Assembly: GCA_002373875.1 (NCBI GenBank) | Contig: DFKQ01000047.1 | Span: 7,576 to 71,575 of the forward strand | Direction of reading: 5' to 3' | DNA from: Lachnospiraceae bacterium UBA3641 | GTDB taxonomy: Bacteria; Bacillota; Clostridia; Lachnospirales; Lachnospiraceae | DNA length: 64,000 nt | The notes under the pieces: generated by a model | What the model was told of the DNA's origin: nothing | Databases searched by the model: none | What the model saw: the letters and a program-made list of their open reading frames with translations, nothing else | Shown here: piece after piece, positions 35,581 to 44,236 of the stretch | Position numbering within the stretch: position 1 is the first letter of the stretch | Layout of the letters: each line of letters starts with the position of its first letter | Program-made: the position numbers and the translations under genes

Positions 35581-36301
35581 GGTTATCACGATCAACAGAA
35601 AGACCAAGCTTGATTTCCAGACAAATGAAGCATATAAGTCCTTAAGGACCAATATGGAGTTCTGCGGCAATAACGTCAAGATAGTCGCAATAACAAGCTG
35701 TGTTCCCAATGAAGGCAAGTCATCCGTAGCCTTTAACCTTGCAATATCCATGGCGGAAGCCGGCAAGCATGTTTTATTTATAGATGGCGACATGAGGAAG
35801 TCGGTAATACTGGGACGTTACCAGATCCAGAAGATATCCTCGGGTCTGTCTCACTTTCTTGCGGGAAGGCGTGACATCCAGGATGTCATATATTCGACCA
35901 ACATCAAGGGACTTCACATAATACCTACGGGGCCCGTTCCGCCCAATCCATCCGAGCTTCTGGGAACAGCGAGGTTTAAGCTGGTCCTCTCTAAGTTCAG
36001 GGATATATATGATTATGTCATAATAGACACTCCGCCTCTCGGAAGCGTTATCGATTCCGCCATCATAGCCCAGAACTGTGACGGAGTAGCCCTTGTGATG
36101 GAGGCGAGAGCCATAAGCAGGAAGTTCGCCGAAAAGGTTGTCGATCAGATCCGTAAGACGGGTTGTCCGATACTGGGAGTCATCCTCAACAAGGTTGAGA
36201 TCGGCGGCAAGATAGGCAAGTACTACGGTAAGTATTACGGCAGATATTACGGTAAGTATTACGGCAAGTATTATGGCGAGTATTACGGTAAGAGTAATTA
36301 G
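35570..36301 (+). CDS. BY-kinase (CpsD-like) with YYGK tail
   Basis: A 243-residue bacterial tyrosine kinase. Walker A is SCVPNEGKSS (about 43-52), Walker A' is FIDGDMRKS (70-78), and Walker B is VIIDTPPLG. The C-terminus has six consecutive YYG units (residues 218-240, twelve tyrosines), the autophosphorylation cluster, unusually regular at the DNA level too. Phosphorylation cycles with the CpsB phosphatase control polysaccharide assembly. It needs the preceding membrane protein for activation. Confidence 0.94.
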   Translation: MDTKVITINRKTKLDFQTNEAYKSLRTNMEFCGNNVKIVAITSCVPNEGKSSVAFNLAISMAEAGKHVLFIDGDMRKSVILGRYQIQKISSGLSHFLAGRRDIQDVIYSTNIKGLHIIPTGPVPPNPSELLGTARFKLVLSKFRDIYDYVIIDTPPLGSVIDSAIIAQNCDGVALVMEARAISRKFAEKVVDQIRKTGCPILGVILNKVEIGGKIGKYYGKYYGRYYGKYYGKYYGEYYGKSN

Positions 36302-36312
36302 CAGGGAGATAA

Positions 36313-37644
36313 ATGGCAGACAATCAACTGTTAAATGAAATAGGCGAAGAGATAAGGGATGCGCTTAAGGTGGGTCTTTCAAGGGGCGACTTTACGGCTC
36401 TTAACGATGCTATCTTAGGTTCCGTAAACAAGGTCATAGATGAAGCGACAGACCAGCTGGAGAGAAGCACCGGTTATTCGGGCGGCCCCGTAAATGTTTC
36501 AACACACAAGTACTCGTCTTATTCAAGCGGAGCGGCAACCAGGGCCAAGCAGCAGCAGCTTGAGAAGGAGCGTGAAGAGAGGCTTAAAAGGAACAGGGAG
36601 CGTGCCGCAAAAAACCGCAGGGAGGCGGAAGAGAAGAGGATCGAACGCGCTAAGGCAAGGCGTGATGAGGCAGCGCTTCGCAGGAAGATGAAGTCACCCA
36701 ATGCGATCATCTTAAACGGTAAGCTCCTTCCCACGAAATTCAAGGCAATAGGCGATACCGGAGGTGTATTATCCATAGTTTTCGGATGCGTGGGTCTGTC
36801 TCTTTTTGGCATGCTGGCCATTATTTTCGGGATCGCAGCCACGGCGGATGCAAGTATAAAGACAAGTCTTTTCTCTGTTCTGCTGCTTGCCGCCTTTTCC
36901 GGCTTCTGGGTAGGATATGGCATTTCCTTAAGGAAGGCTCTTGAACGGGCAAGGAAATACGCCCGTATCTGCGGCGAAAAGATGTATGCGGGGATAAGCC
37001 AGTTGGCATCGGCAACCGGCCTGTCGGAATACATGGTAAAAAAGGACATAAGGAAGATGCTGAAAAAGGGCTACTTCCCCGAAGGCTATATGGATGAAGA
37101 GGGAACAACCCTGATGCTGTCGGATTCGGTATATAAGGACTACATGTCCATGAAGAACAGGCAGAAGGCCGATGAGGCAGCCAGGCTTACTCAGGAAGAG
37201 GGGTCCGAGCTTGATCAGATGGTCGAAGAGGGTATGGCCGCTGTCGATAAGCTCCATAAGCTGAATGACGATATACCGGGAGAGGTGATTAGCAGGAAGC
37301 TGTATGTGCTTGAGGACCTTCTTAAGCAGATGTTCTCCCGCGTCAGGGAACATCCCGAGCAGATGGACAGGATGCATAAGCTCATGGATTATTATCTGCC
37401 CACAATGCTTAAGCTTGTTGAGGCTTATGCCGAATATGATAAGGTCTCCGCTCCGGGATCCGAGATACTACAGGCCAAGTCCGAGATAGAGACTACACTC
37501 GATACGATAAATGAAGCATTTACACAGCTTCTCAATAATCTCTTCCAGGATTCGGTATGGGATGTAACAAGCGATGCCAAGGTGCTTACGACCATGCTGA
37601 CCCAGGAGGGACTTACTCAGGAAGCGGCATTAAAAACACAGTAA
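36313..37644 (+). CDS. XpaC family (bromo-chloroindolyl phosphate hydrolysis) protein
   Basis: A 443-residue protein of the XpaC type. The N-terminus (1-60) is acidic and helical, then a Lys/Arg/Glu-rich coiled coil runs over about 75-120, two membrane helices lie at about 152-178 and 180-205, and a long helical C-terminal domain follows. The family name comes from an indicator phenotype and says nothing about the real function. The gene lies 13 bp before telA; this pairing recurs in Firmicutes and suggests a joint envelope-stress role. Confidence 0.8.
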   Translation: MADNQLLNEIGEEIRDALKVGLSRGDFTALNDAILGSVNKVIDEATDQLERSTGYSGGPVNVSTHKYSSYSSGAATRAKQQQLEKEREERLKRNRERAAKNRREAEEKRIERAKARRDEAALRRKMKSPNAIILNGKLLPTKFKAIGDTGGVLSIVFGCVGLSLFGMLAIIFGIAATADASIKTSLFSVLLLAAFSGFWVGYGISLRKALERARKYARICGEKMYAGISQLASATGLSEYMVKKDIRKMLKKGYFPEGYMDEEGTTLMLSDSVYKDYMSMKNRQKADEAARLTQEEGSELDQMVEEGMAAVDKLHKLNDDIPGEVISRKLYVLEDLLKQMFSRVREHPEQMDRMHKLMDYYLPTMLKLVEAYAEYDKVSAPGSEILQAKSEIETTLDTINEAFTQLLNNLFQDSVWDVTSDAKVLTTMLTQEGLTQEAALKTQ

Positions 37645-37657
37645 AGGGAGGATCAAA

Positions 37658-38866
37658 ATGGACACAAACATTAACGGACAGGTTGGAGAAGGAATGGCAG
37701 CAGCGCAGGAGATACCTCAGGCAACCCTGTATGAATCACCCTTCGCGCCCCTTGAAGAGGAGAAGAAGGAGAATCCGGTTCCCATGGATTTCGGAACCGA
37801 GCTTGCCGACATAAAGACCAAAAACGACCTTACAGAGGAAGAACGCAAGATCGTTGATTCCTATGTTTCACAGATAGATCTTAATAACAGTCAGCTTGTG
37901 ATCCAGTACGGTGCCGGGGCCCAGAAGAAGATAGCCGATTTTTCCGAGGGAGCCCTTAATAACGTTCGTACCAAGGATATGGGTGAAATAGGTGACATGC
38001 TTACCGGTCTTGTAGGAGAACTTAAGGGATTTTCGGTAGGCGAGGAGGAGAAGAAGGGCCTGCTGGGGCTCTTTAAACGGGGTCAGGAGAAGGCCAGCAC
38101 TCTTCTTGCAAGATATGACAAGGCCGAAGCCAATGTAAACAAGGTCGTTAAGGCCATGGAAGGGCATCAGGTGACTCTGCTTAAGGATATTGCCATGCTG
38201 GACAAGATGTATGAGACAAACCTCACTTATTACAAGAACCTTACACTCTATATCATGGCAGGCAAGGAGAAGTTAGCCATTGCAAAATCACAGGAGCTGC
38301 CCAAGCTCCTTAAGAAGGCTGAGGAATCAGGTCTTCCCGAGGATTCCCAGGCTGCATCGGATTACGCATCAATGATCGAAAGGTTTGAGAAGAAGATTTA
38401 CGATCTTGAGCTGACAAGGAACATCTCGATGCAGATGGCTCCCCAGATCCGTCTTATACAGAACAACGATACCATGATGTCGGAGAAGATACAGTCCACT
38501 CTGGTTAACACCATACCTTTGTGGAAGAGTCAGATGGTGATCGCGGTCGGCTTATCCCATTCAACCGAGGCTGCCAAGGCCCAGAGGGAGGTCACCGATA
38601 TGACCAACGAGCTTCTTAAGAAGAACGCAGAGGCCCTTAAGATAGCGACTATTGAATCAGCTAAGGAGTCAGAGAGGGGGATCGTCGATATCGAGACCCT
38701 TACCCATACGAATCAGACCCTTATCGATACCCTTAACGAGGTGGTTCAGATACAGGCTGACGGAAGGGCTAAGCGGGCTGAGGCCGAGAAGGAATTGTCA
38801 AGGATCGAGACGGAGATGCACAATAAGCTCATAGAGCTAAGTAAGGTGACGGGGCAGCAGAACTGA
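37658..38866 (+). CDS. telA: Toxic anion resistance protein TelA
   Basis: A 402-residue, almost entirely helical cytoplasmic protein of the TelA family (PF05816). Recognisable parts include VDSYVSQIDLNNSQLVIQYGAGAQKKIADFS, NLTLYIMAGKEKL, and the C-terminal TNELLKKNAEALKIATIESAKESERGIVDIETL. Members were linked to tellurite and to cell-wall antibiotic resistance, but the mechanism is unknown. It has an AGGGAGG site and shares an operon with XpaC; the terminator after it is shared with the convergent - strand gene. Confidence 0.92.
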   Translation: MDTNINGQVGEGMAAAQEIPQATLYESPFAPLEEEKKENPVPMDFGTELADIKTKNDLTEEERKIVDSYVSQIDLNNSQLVIQYGAGAQKKIADFSEGALNNVRTKDMGEIGDMLTGLVGELKGFSVGEEEKKGLLGLFKRGQEKASTLLARYDKAEANVNKVVKAMEGHQVTLLKDIAMLDKMYETNLTYYKNLTLYIMAGKEKLAIAKSQELPKLLKKAEESGLPEDSQAASDYASMIERFEKKIYDLELTRNISMQMAPQIRLIQNNDTMMSEKIQSTLVNTIPLWKSQMVIAVGLSHSTEAAKAQREVTDMTNELLKKNAEALKIATIESAKESERGIVDIETLTHTNQTLIDTLNEVVQIQADGRAKRAEAEKELSRIETEMHNKLIELSKVTGQQN

Positions 38867-38892
38867 TAACTGATAAGCGAGTAGGAGAATGG

Positions 38893-38923
38893 AAGAAGTG
38901 AGCGAAATGCTCACTTCTTTTCT
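38893..38923 (+). terminator. Terminator between convergent genes
   Basis: AAGAAGTGAGC at 38893-38903 and GCTCACTTCTT at 38909-38919 form an 11-bp stem with loop GAAAT, followed by TTCTT. The stop codon of the - strand gene (complement of 38911-38913) lies within the 3' arm. Confidence 0.85.
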
Positions 38924-39552
38924 TCTACATATCTTGTTATATCACCCTTCTCCTTAAGGGCCCTTTTTATCGGTTCCTTCATAAGTGAGTTGATATCATC
39001 AACAACTTCTGTGAGATGGTCCAGCCTGTCGAACTCAAAGTTTTCGACATATATATCCGCAAGGGGAAGGTAGGTTGATTTAAGATCTGTTTTACATCCG
39101 ACGGCGAATTCAAAAACCTTACGGGCTTCCGTCTTAAGCCCGCGTTCCATAAGGTGGTTGCCCCAGGAATCCAGTGACTTTACAAGACTTGTATAATTCT
39201 GATCATATTCTGACAGGATGGGAAGATTGGGTGCTCCGTAGGTAAGCTTAAGATCCGTGTTTGAGATACCTGTGAAGTTGACGATCTTTTTGCCCTTAAG
39301 CGAAAGTACGGCAGCCTCATCAGCGGCAAGAACCTCATCGGTGTCATCTGTCCCCCGGGAAAAGGGAAGTGATTCAAAGGGAATATCAATATATTTAAGG
39401 TCATTAAGGCTTTTTCTTCTTACCGAATTGGAAAGCCGCTCTTCCTCAAGTCTTTTGGCATCGCCGGTATTGAACCGGTTGGTTGTTGTTTTCATGTAGA
39501 TCATAATACACAGAAAACTGATGACTATGGTTGTAAAAATAGGTGATATCAT
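38911..39552 (-). CDS. Membrane-anchored protein with TPR-like C-terminus, unknown function
   Basis: A 213-residue protein I do not recognise. It has an N-terminal membrane segment (about 3-20) followed by a charged linker and a soluble helical part. The region ESLKSLDSWGNHLMERGLKTEARKVFEFAVGC...YLPLADIYVEN looks like one or two TPR-type helix pairs. The start at complement of 39552 is chosen for the AAAGGA site eight bases before it; the frame extends 20 codons further upstream without one. It is one of two - strand genes and is convergent to telA and divergent from the small + strand protein. Confidence 0.68.
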   Translation of the reverse strand: MISPIFTTIVISFLCIMIYMKTTTNRFNTGDAKRLEEERLSNSVRRKSLNDLKYIDIPFESLPFSRGTDDTDEVLAADEAAVLSLKGKKIVNFTGISNTDLKLTYGAPNLPILSEYDQNYTSLVKSLDSWGNHLMERGLKTEARKVFEFAVGCKTDLKSTYLPLADIYVENFEFDRLDHLTEVVDDINSLMKEPIKRALKEKGDITRYVEEKK

Positions 39553-39610
39553 ATATAATATTCCTTTAAAGGTGCAGATTAATAAGCAGTATCCGGAAGG
39601 AGTAAGGTTC

Positions 39611-39715
39611 ATGAATTTCTATAATAAAAAGTCAAGAAAGATAATGTCGAGCATAATTATCATAATACTTGTTCTGGCAATGGTGGTACCGACATTGGCT
39701 TATCTTGTACAGTAA
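39611..39715 (+). CDS. Small single-helix membrane protein (34 aa)
   Basis: MNFYNKKSRKI, a basic head, is followed by a hydrophobic stretch of about 18 residues ending in YLVQ and a stop. GGAAGGAG lies eight bases before ATG 39611, supporting translation. Basic-head, single-helix peptides of this kind occur in Lachnospiraceae without assigned function. It lies 38 bp before the VanW gene and could share its transcript. The frame also extends upstream to 39521, but that part has no ribosome site. Confidence 0.6.
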   Translation: MNFYNKKSRKIMSSIIIIILVLAMVVPTLAYLVQ

Positions 39716-39753
39716 TCGTATTATATCATAAAATCGGGAATCAAGGAGTTAAA

Positions 39754-41550
39754 GTGAGAAAGAAGTTTGTACTGCATACGGCAATTCTGTGTGTGGCAGG
39801 TATTTTAATATCAAGTGTGGGTCATGCGAAGGTTTATGCGTCGGATGTTATTCAGTTTGTGGATGAGGAACCGAAGGAGACCGGGGTCGAGATATCGGAT
39901 GATAAACCGGTCGAGACGCCGGATGAGGTAATGATAAATCTTACGGCACCGGGTTCGGTCGATATAGAGAAGGATGAGGTTCTCGAAAACGCAAGCTCTC
40001 TTACGACCGAGATAAATGTTGAAGTACCCCAGTCGATCCATATCGATCCAAATGTTACCATTAACAGGGGTGTATACGCCGATGATATCGATCTGTCAGG
40101 ACTTAATTACAAGGAAGCCCAGGCCAAAGTCGAGGATTATATATCTCATCTTCGGGATAAACAGGTGTCAATGACATCCATTAAGGACAGGGTCACCACG
40201 GTATCAGCCGGCGATCTGGGAATAAAGTGGTCAAACAGTGATATCCTTATAGAGGCTCTGGGCCTTGGTAAAACAGGCAATGTTATCGCCAGATACAAGG
40301 CCAACAAGGATCTTGAGGTTGAGCACAAGGTGTACGATGTCAGGCTGACTGCCGACAAATCCTACGTGAGGAATGTGGTCCAGGCTGAATCCGATGCATG
40401 CGGAAGTGAAGCCAAGGATGCGACCATGACCAGGGAGAACGGTGATTTTGTCTATACCGAGGGTCAGGAAGGATTCGGTATTGATGTTGACAGGTCAGTC
40501 GATATCCTTATGGACGCAATGGATGACTGGAATAAGGAAGATATCAGCGTGGAGCTGGCTTCCGGTATGATAAAGCCCAAGGGAACGGTGGAAGACCTTA
40601 AGAAGATACGTGACCTTCTCGGCTCCTTCCACACCAGCTTTTCATCATCCGGCAAGGCAAGGTCGGGAAATGTCAGGAACGGTACCAAGCTGTTAAACGG
40701 CAGGCTGTTATATCCGGGTGAACAGCTGTCGGTGTATGAGTCGGTAAGTCCCTTTACCGAGGAAAACGGTTATTTCCTTGCGGGCTCCTATTTAAACGGT
40801 CTTGTGGTAGAGAGTCTCGGCGGAGGGATATGTCAGGTAAGCTCGACACTCTACAATGCGGTGATAAGGGCGGAGCTGCAGGTTGATGAGCGCTCCAATC
40901 ATTCAATGATAGTCAATTACGTGGACATGTCGGCCGATGCTGCGATATCCGGCACGGCCAAGGATTTCAAGTTTACCAACAATCTGGCGGACCCTATATA
41001 TATAGAAGGTTATACGACCGATGACAAGCAGGTTGTGTTCAATATTTACGGTGTTGAGACCCGTCCTTCAAACAGGACCATATCCTTCGAGAGCGTTGAA
41101 CTGGAGAGGACCGAACCTGAAGGTGAAAAGGTGGTTGCGGACCCGGAGCTGCCTGCGGGTAAGGTTTCGGTTCAGTCAGCACATACGGGATATGTGGGTG
41201 AATACTGGAAGATAGTAAAGGTAGACGGTGTCGAAACAGAGAGAGTCAGGATCAATAAGAGTACCTACAGGGCGGTTCCCAAAACCGCATCCGTGGGAAC
41301 GGCCACCGATAATCCTATGGTGGCGGAGGTACTTAAGAACGCTATAGCGACCGGTTCAATAGCTGCATGTAAAACAGCGGCCGAGCAGGTTAGTGTCGGG
41401 ATAGTCGATCCGATGATGCTGGTGCCGCAGCCGGAAGCTCCCAAGGAACAGCCTGCCGCTGAGACTCAGGCCGCAGAACAGGCACCGCAGGAGCAGGCAC
41501 CTTCGGAAGGGAACAATGAAGGCGGTGAAAACGGAGGGGAAGGTCAATAG
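39754..41550 (+). CDS. VanW family secreted protein with peptidoglycan-binding-like domain
   Basis: A 598-residue secreted or membrane-anchored protein. It starts at GTG 39754 after AAGGAG and has a signal-type helix (about 6-25). The middle (about 110-280) resembles the PG-binding_4 domain of YoaR-like proteins. The VanW domain (about 290-420) has LNGRLLYPGEQLSVYESVSPFTEENGYFLAGSYLNG and GGGICQVSSTLYNA, then a possible G5-like domain. The tail is Pro/Glu/Gln/Gly-rich. VanW occurs in some glycopeptide-resistance clusters, but its activity is unknown and no other van gene is nearby. Confidence 0.88.
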   Translation: MRKKFVLHTAILCVAGILISSVGHAKVYASDVIQFVDEEPKETGVEISDDKPVETPDEVMINLTAPGSVDIEKDEVLENASSLTTEINVEVPQSIHIDPNVTINRGVYADDIDLSGLNYKEAQAKVEDYISHLRDKQVSMTSIKDRVTTVSAGDLGIKWSNSDILIEALGLGKTGNVIARYKANKDLEVEHKVYDVRLTADKSYVRNVVQAESDACGSEAKDATMTRENGDFVYTEGQEGFGIDVDRSVDILMDAMDDWNKEDISVELASGMIKPKGTVEDLKKIRDLLGSFHTSFSSSGKARSGNVRNGTKLLNGRLLYPGEQLSVYESVSPFTEENGYFLAGSYLNGLVVESLGGGICQVSSTLYNAVIRAELQVDERSNHSMIVNYVDMSADAAISGTAKDFKFTNNLADPIYIEGYTTDDKQVVFNIYGVETRPSNRTISFESVELERTEPEGEKVVADPELPAGKVSVQSAHTGYVGEYWKIVKVDGVETERVRINKSTYRAVPKTASVGTATDNPMVAEVLKNAIATGSIAACKTAAEQVSVGIVDPMMLVPQPEAPKEQPAAETQAAEQAPQEQAPSEGNNEGGENGGEGQ

Positions 41551-41556
41551 GCGTAA

Positions 41557-42546
41557 ATGAAGGCAGGCAAGGTACCGGAGAGTATACTGAAACGTTCTAT
41601 AATTAAACAGATTAAAACCACAAGGCCCGAAATACTTGTGGGAGCGGCAGTGGGCGAGGATTGTGCCGTCGTTGAGCTTGCGGATGATGAAGTATATGTG
41701 ATGAGCACGGATCCGATAACCGGAACTTCCCATGATATCGGATCTTTGGCGGTTCATGTGACGGCTAACGATATAGCCTCTTCAGGCGCCGAGGTGATCG
41801 GCGTGATGTTGTCGGTTCTTCTTCCGGAAGGAACCGGTGAGGAAGAGCTTAAGACGATAATGAAGCAGGTTGAGGAGACCTGTCATGAACTGAATATTCA
41901 GACTATCGGTGGACACACTGAGGTTACAAGGGTTGTGAACCAGCCGGTTATCACTGTTACGGGTGTCGGTAAGGTTAAGAAGGATTCATATATAACCACG
42001 GGGGGTGCAAGGCCAGGCGATGATGTTGTTGTCACGAAATGGATAGGTCTTGAAGGTACAGCCATTATTGCCAGGGAGAAGGAAGGCATGCTTAAGGAGA
42101 GGTTTCCCGAAGCCTTTGTCAGGAAGGCTGCCGGTTTCGATAAGTATATTTCTGTTGTTCCCGAAGCGGCAATTGCGGTAAAGCATGGTGTAAGTGCCAT
42201 GCATGATGTAACGGAAGGCGGGATATTCGGAGCCCTATGGGAAGTGGCCGAGGCATCGGGTGTGGGTCTTGATATAGATCTCATGAGCATTCCCGTTAAG
42301 CAGGAGACCATAGAAGTATGTGAGCTTTTCGGTATGAACCCCTATCAGCTGATATCGAGCGGTTCGATGCTCATTACCGCGAGGGAAGGGCATGATCTTG
42401 TAAGGGAGCTTGAGAAGGAAGGGATTCATGCAGTGGTCATCGGCAAGGTTACCCGCAGCAATGACAGGGTGATCATAAACGAAGACGAAAGACGTTTTCT
42501 GGAGCCTCCGGGAGCAGATGAACTGTATAAGATATACGAAGCTTAA
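41557..42546 (+). CDS. AIR synthase-related protein (HypE-like)
   Basis: A 329-residue ATP-dependent protein of the PurM/HypE/ThiL superfamily. GAAVGEDCAVVEL and STDPITG are the N-terminal ATP-site segments, with AVHVTANDIASSGAEVIG and IGGHTEVT, then the C-terminal domain starting near RPGDDVVVTKWIGLEGTAI. The HypE C-terminal cysteine used in cyanide transfer is not seen at the end (YKIYEA), so a hydrogenase role is unlikely. The real substrate is unknown. It lies six bases after the VanW gene. Confidence 0.8.
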   Translation: MKAGKVPESILKRSIIKQIKTTRPEILVGAAVGEDCAVVELADDEVYVMSTDPITGTSHDIGSLAVHVTANDIASSGAEVIGVMLSVLLPEGTGEEELKTIMKQVEETCHELNIQTIGGHTEVTRVVNQPVITVTGVGKVKKDSYITTGGARPGDDVVVTKWIGLEGTAIIAREKEGMLKERFPEAFVRKAAGFDKYISVVPEAAIAVKHGVSAMHDVTEGGIFGALWEVAEASGVGLDIDLMSIPVKQETIEVCELFGMNPYQLISSGSMLITAREGHDLVRELEKEGIHAVVIGKVTRSNDRVIINEDERRFLEPPGADELYKIYEA

Positions 42547-42575
42547 GTATTATTAATCTTAGAAAGGACGATAAG

Positions 42576-43058
42576 ATGCGAGAGAGAATACTTAATTATA
42601 TTGAGAAAAACAGCAGGGTGGACCTTAAAGAGCTGGCGGTTTTGCTGGGAACGACCGAGGCGGAGATAACTCAGGAGCTTTCGGACATGGAATCGGAAGG
42701 TATAATCTGCGGATACCATACTCTCATAGATTGGGACAAGGTAACCACGGACCGTGTAAATGCCCTGATAGAGGTGCGTGTAACACCCCAGCGCGGTCAT
42801 GGGTTTGATGATATAGCCCAGAGAATATATAAGTATCCCGAGGTAAATGCGACATATCTTATTTCGGGAGGATATGATCTTCTTGTATCCCTTGAGGGCA
42901 AGACACTTAAGGAAGTCAGCTCCTTTGTGAGCCAGAAGCTGTCAACCCTTGAGAATGTGATCTCTACAACAACACATTTTGTTCTTAAGAAGTACAAGGA
43001 TCATGGAACTATTCTAAATGCCGATACAACGGATGAAAGGATGATAATGACACCATGA
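42576..43058 (+). CDS. Lrp/AsnC family transcriptional regulator
   Basis: A 160-residue Lrp-type regulator. The N-terminal winged helix is RILNYIEKNSRVDLKELAVLLGTTEAEITQELSDMESEGIICGYHTLIDW, and the C-terminal RAM ligand-binding domain starts at NALIEVRVTPQRGHGF. It probably senses an amino acid. Its stop overlaps the start of the aminotransferase gene by four bases (ATGA), so the two are translationally coupled and the regulator likely controls its own aminotransferase operon. Confidence 0.92.
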   Translation: MRERILNYIEKNSRVDLKELAVLLGTTEAEITQELSDMESEGIICGYHTLIDWDKVTTDRVNALIEVRVTPQRGHGFDDIAQRIYKYPEVNATYLISGGYDLLVSLEGKTLKEVSSFVSQKLSTLENVISTTTHFVLKKYKDHGTILNADTTDERMIMTP

Positions 43059-44221
43059 GGAACCCGTTATCCGAGAAAATAGTTAATATCAAGCCTTCGG
43101 GGATCCGTAAGTTCTTCGATATAGCCAGTGAAATGAAGGATGTTATTTCGCTGGGTGTGGGTGAGCCTGATTTTGATACCCCCTGGCATATAAGGGACGA
43201 GGGAATATATTCCCTTGAGAAGGGCAGGACCTTCTACACATCCAATTCAGGACTTATGGAGCTGAGAGAGGAGATATGTAAGTATATTAAACGCAGGTGC
43301 GATATAACATATGATCCCAAATCGGATGTTATTATCACTGTCGGTGGAAGCGAGGCTATCGACATAGCCATGCGCGCGATGCTGGACCCGGGAGATGAGG
43401 TTCTTATCCCCCAGCCTTCATACGTTTCATACGAACCATGCGCCGTGCTTGCAGGCGGCAAGCCCGTGATCATCGAACTCAAGAACGAAAACGAATTCAA
43501 GCTTACAGGGGATGAGCTGCTTGAAGCCATAACTGATAAGACCAAGATACTGGTAATGCCCTTCCCGAACAATCCCACAGGTGCAATGATGACCCGGGAT
43601 GAGCTTAAGGACATAGCAAGGATATGTGTTGAAAAGGATATATTTGTATTATCCGATGAAATATATTCGGAGCTGACTTATTCAGGAGACCACTGCTCAA
43701 TAGCTTCCCTGCCCGGAATGCAGGAGAGGACCATACTTATAAACGGTTTCTCCAAGGGCTTCGCAATGACCGGATGGAGGCTGGGTTACGCCTGTGGGCC
43801 GGCTCAGATCATCGCCCAGATGACCAAGATCCACCAGTTCTGTATAATGTGTGCTCCCACAACAAGCCAGTATGCGGCGGTTGAGGCTTTGAGGAATGGG
43901 GATAAGGATGTTGCTCTGATGCGGGAGTCCTACGATCAGAGAAGGCGGTTCCTTATGAATGAATTCAGGGAGATGGGTCTTCCCTGCTTCGAACCCTACG
44001 GGGCATTTTATGTATTTCCATGTATTAAGGAATTCGGAATGACAAGCGAGGAGTTTGCCTTTGCCTTGCTCGATGCCAAGAGACTTGCAGTGGTTCCCGG
44101 TTCTGCCTTCGGCGATTCGGGTGAAGGCTTTATCAGGATATCCTACGCATATTCCATTGAAAAGCTTAAGGTTGCCATGGGAAGGCTCAGGGAGTATGTC
44201 GAGGAGCTCAGAAGCAGATAA
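43055..44221 (+). CDS. PLP-dependent class I/II aminotransferase
   Basis: A 388-residue fold-type I aminotransferase. Visible are the VGEPDFDTP start, MPFPNNPTGAM, DEIYSELTY, and the PLP lysine in INGFSKGFAMTGWRLGY; FIRISYAYS carries the substrate-carboxylate Arg. It belongs to the aspartate/aromatic aminotransferase group (PatA-like). The link to an Lrp regulator suggests amino acid metabolism rather than sugar amination, despite the nearby nucleotide-sugar gene. Confidence 0.92.
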   Translation: MRNPLSEKIVNIKPSGIRKFFDIASEMKDVISLGVGEPDFDTPWHIRDEGIYSLEKGRTFYTSNSGLMELREEICKYIKRRCDITYDPKSDVIITVGGSEAIDIAMRAMLDPGDEVLIPQPSYVSYEPCAVLAGGKPVIIELKNENEFKLTGDELLEAITDKTKILVMPFPNNPTGAMMTRDELKDIARICVEKDIFVLSDEIYSELTYSGDHCSIASLPGMQERTILINGFSKGFAMTGWRLGYACGPAQIIAQMTKIHQFCIMCAPTTSQYAAVEALRNGDKDVALMRESYDQRRRFLMNEFREMGLPCFEPYGAFYVFPCIKEFGMTSEEFAFALLDAKRLAVVPGSAFGDSGEGFIRISYAYSIEKLKVAMGRLREYVEELRSR

Positions 44222-44236
44222 CGGTAGTTATATTAA

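Noticed and set aside
39754..41550. VanW gene as evidence of a vancomycin-resistance cluster
   Set aside because: No vanH, vanA/B, vanX or D-Ala ligase genes are present; VanW-domain proteins are common in clostridia outside resistance clusters.
41557..42546. HypE-like protein as a hydrogenase maturation gene
   Set aside because: No hyp or hydrogenase genes are nearby and the functional C-terminal cysteine is not seen.
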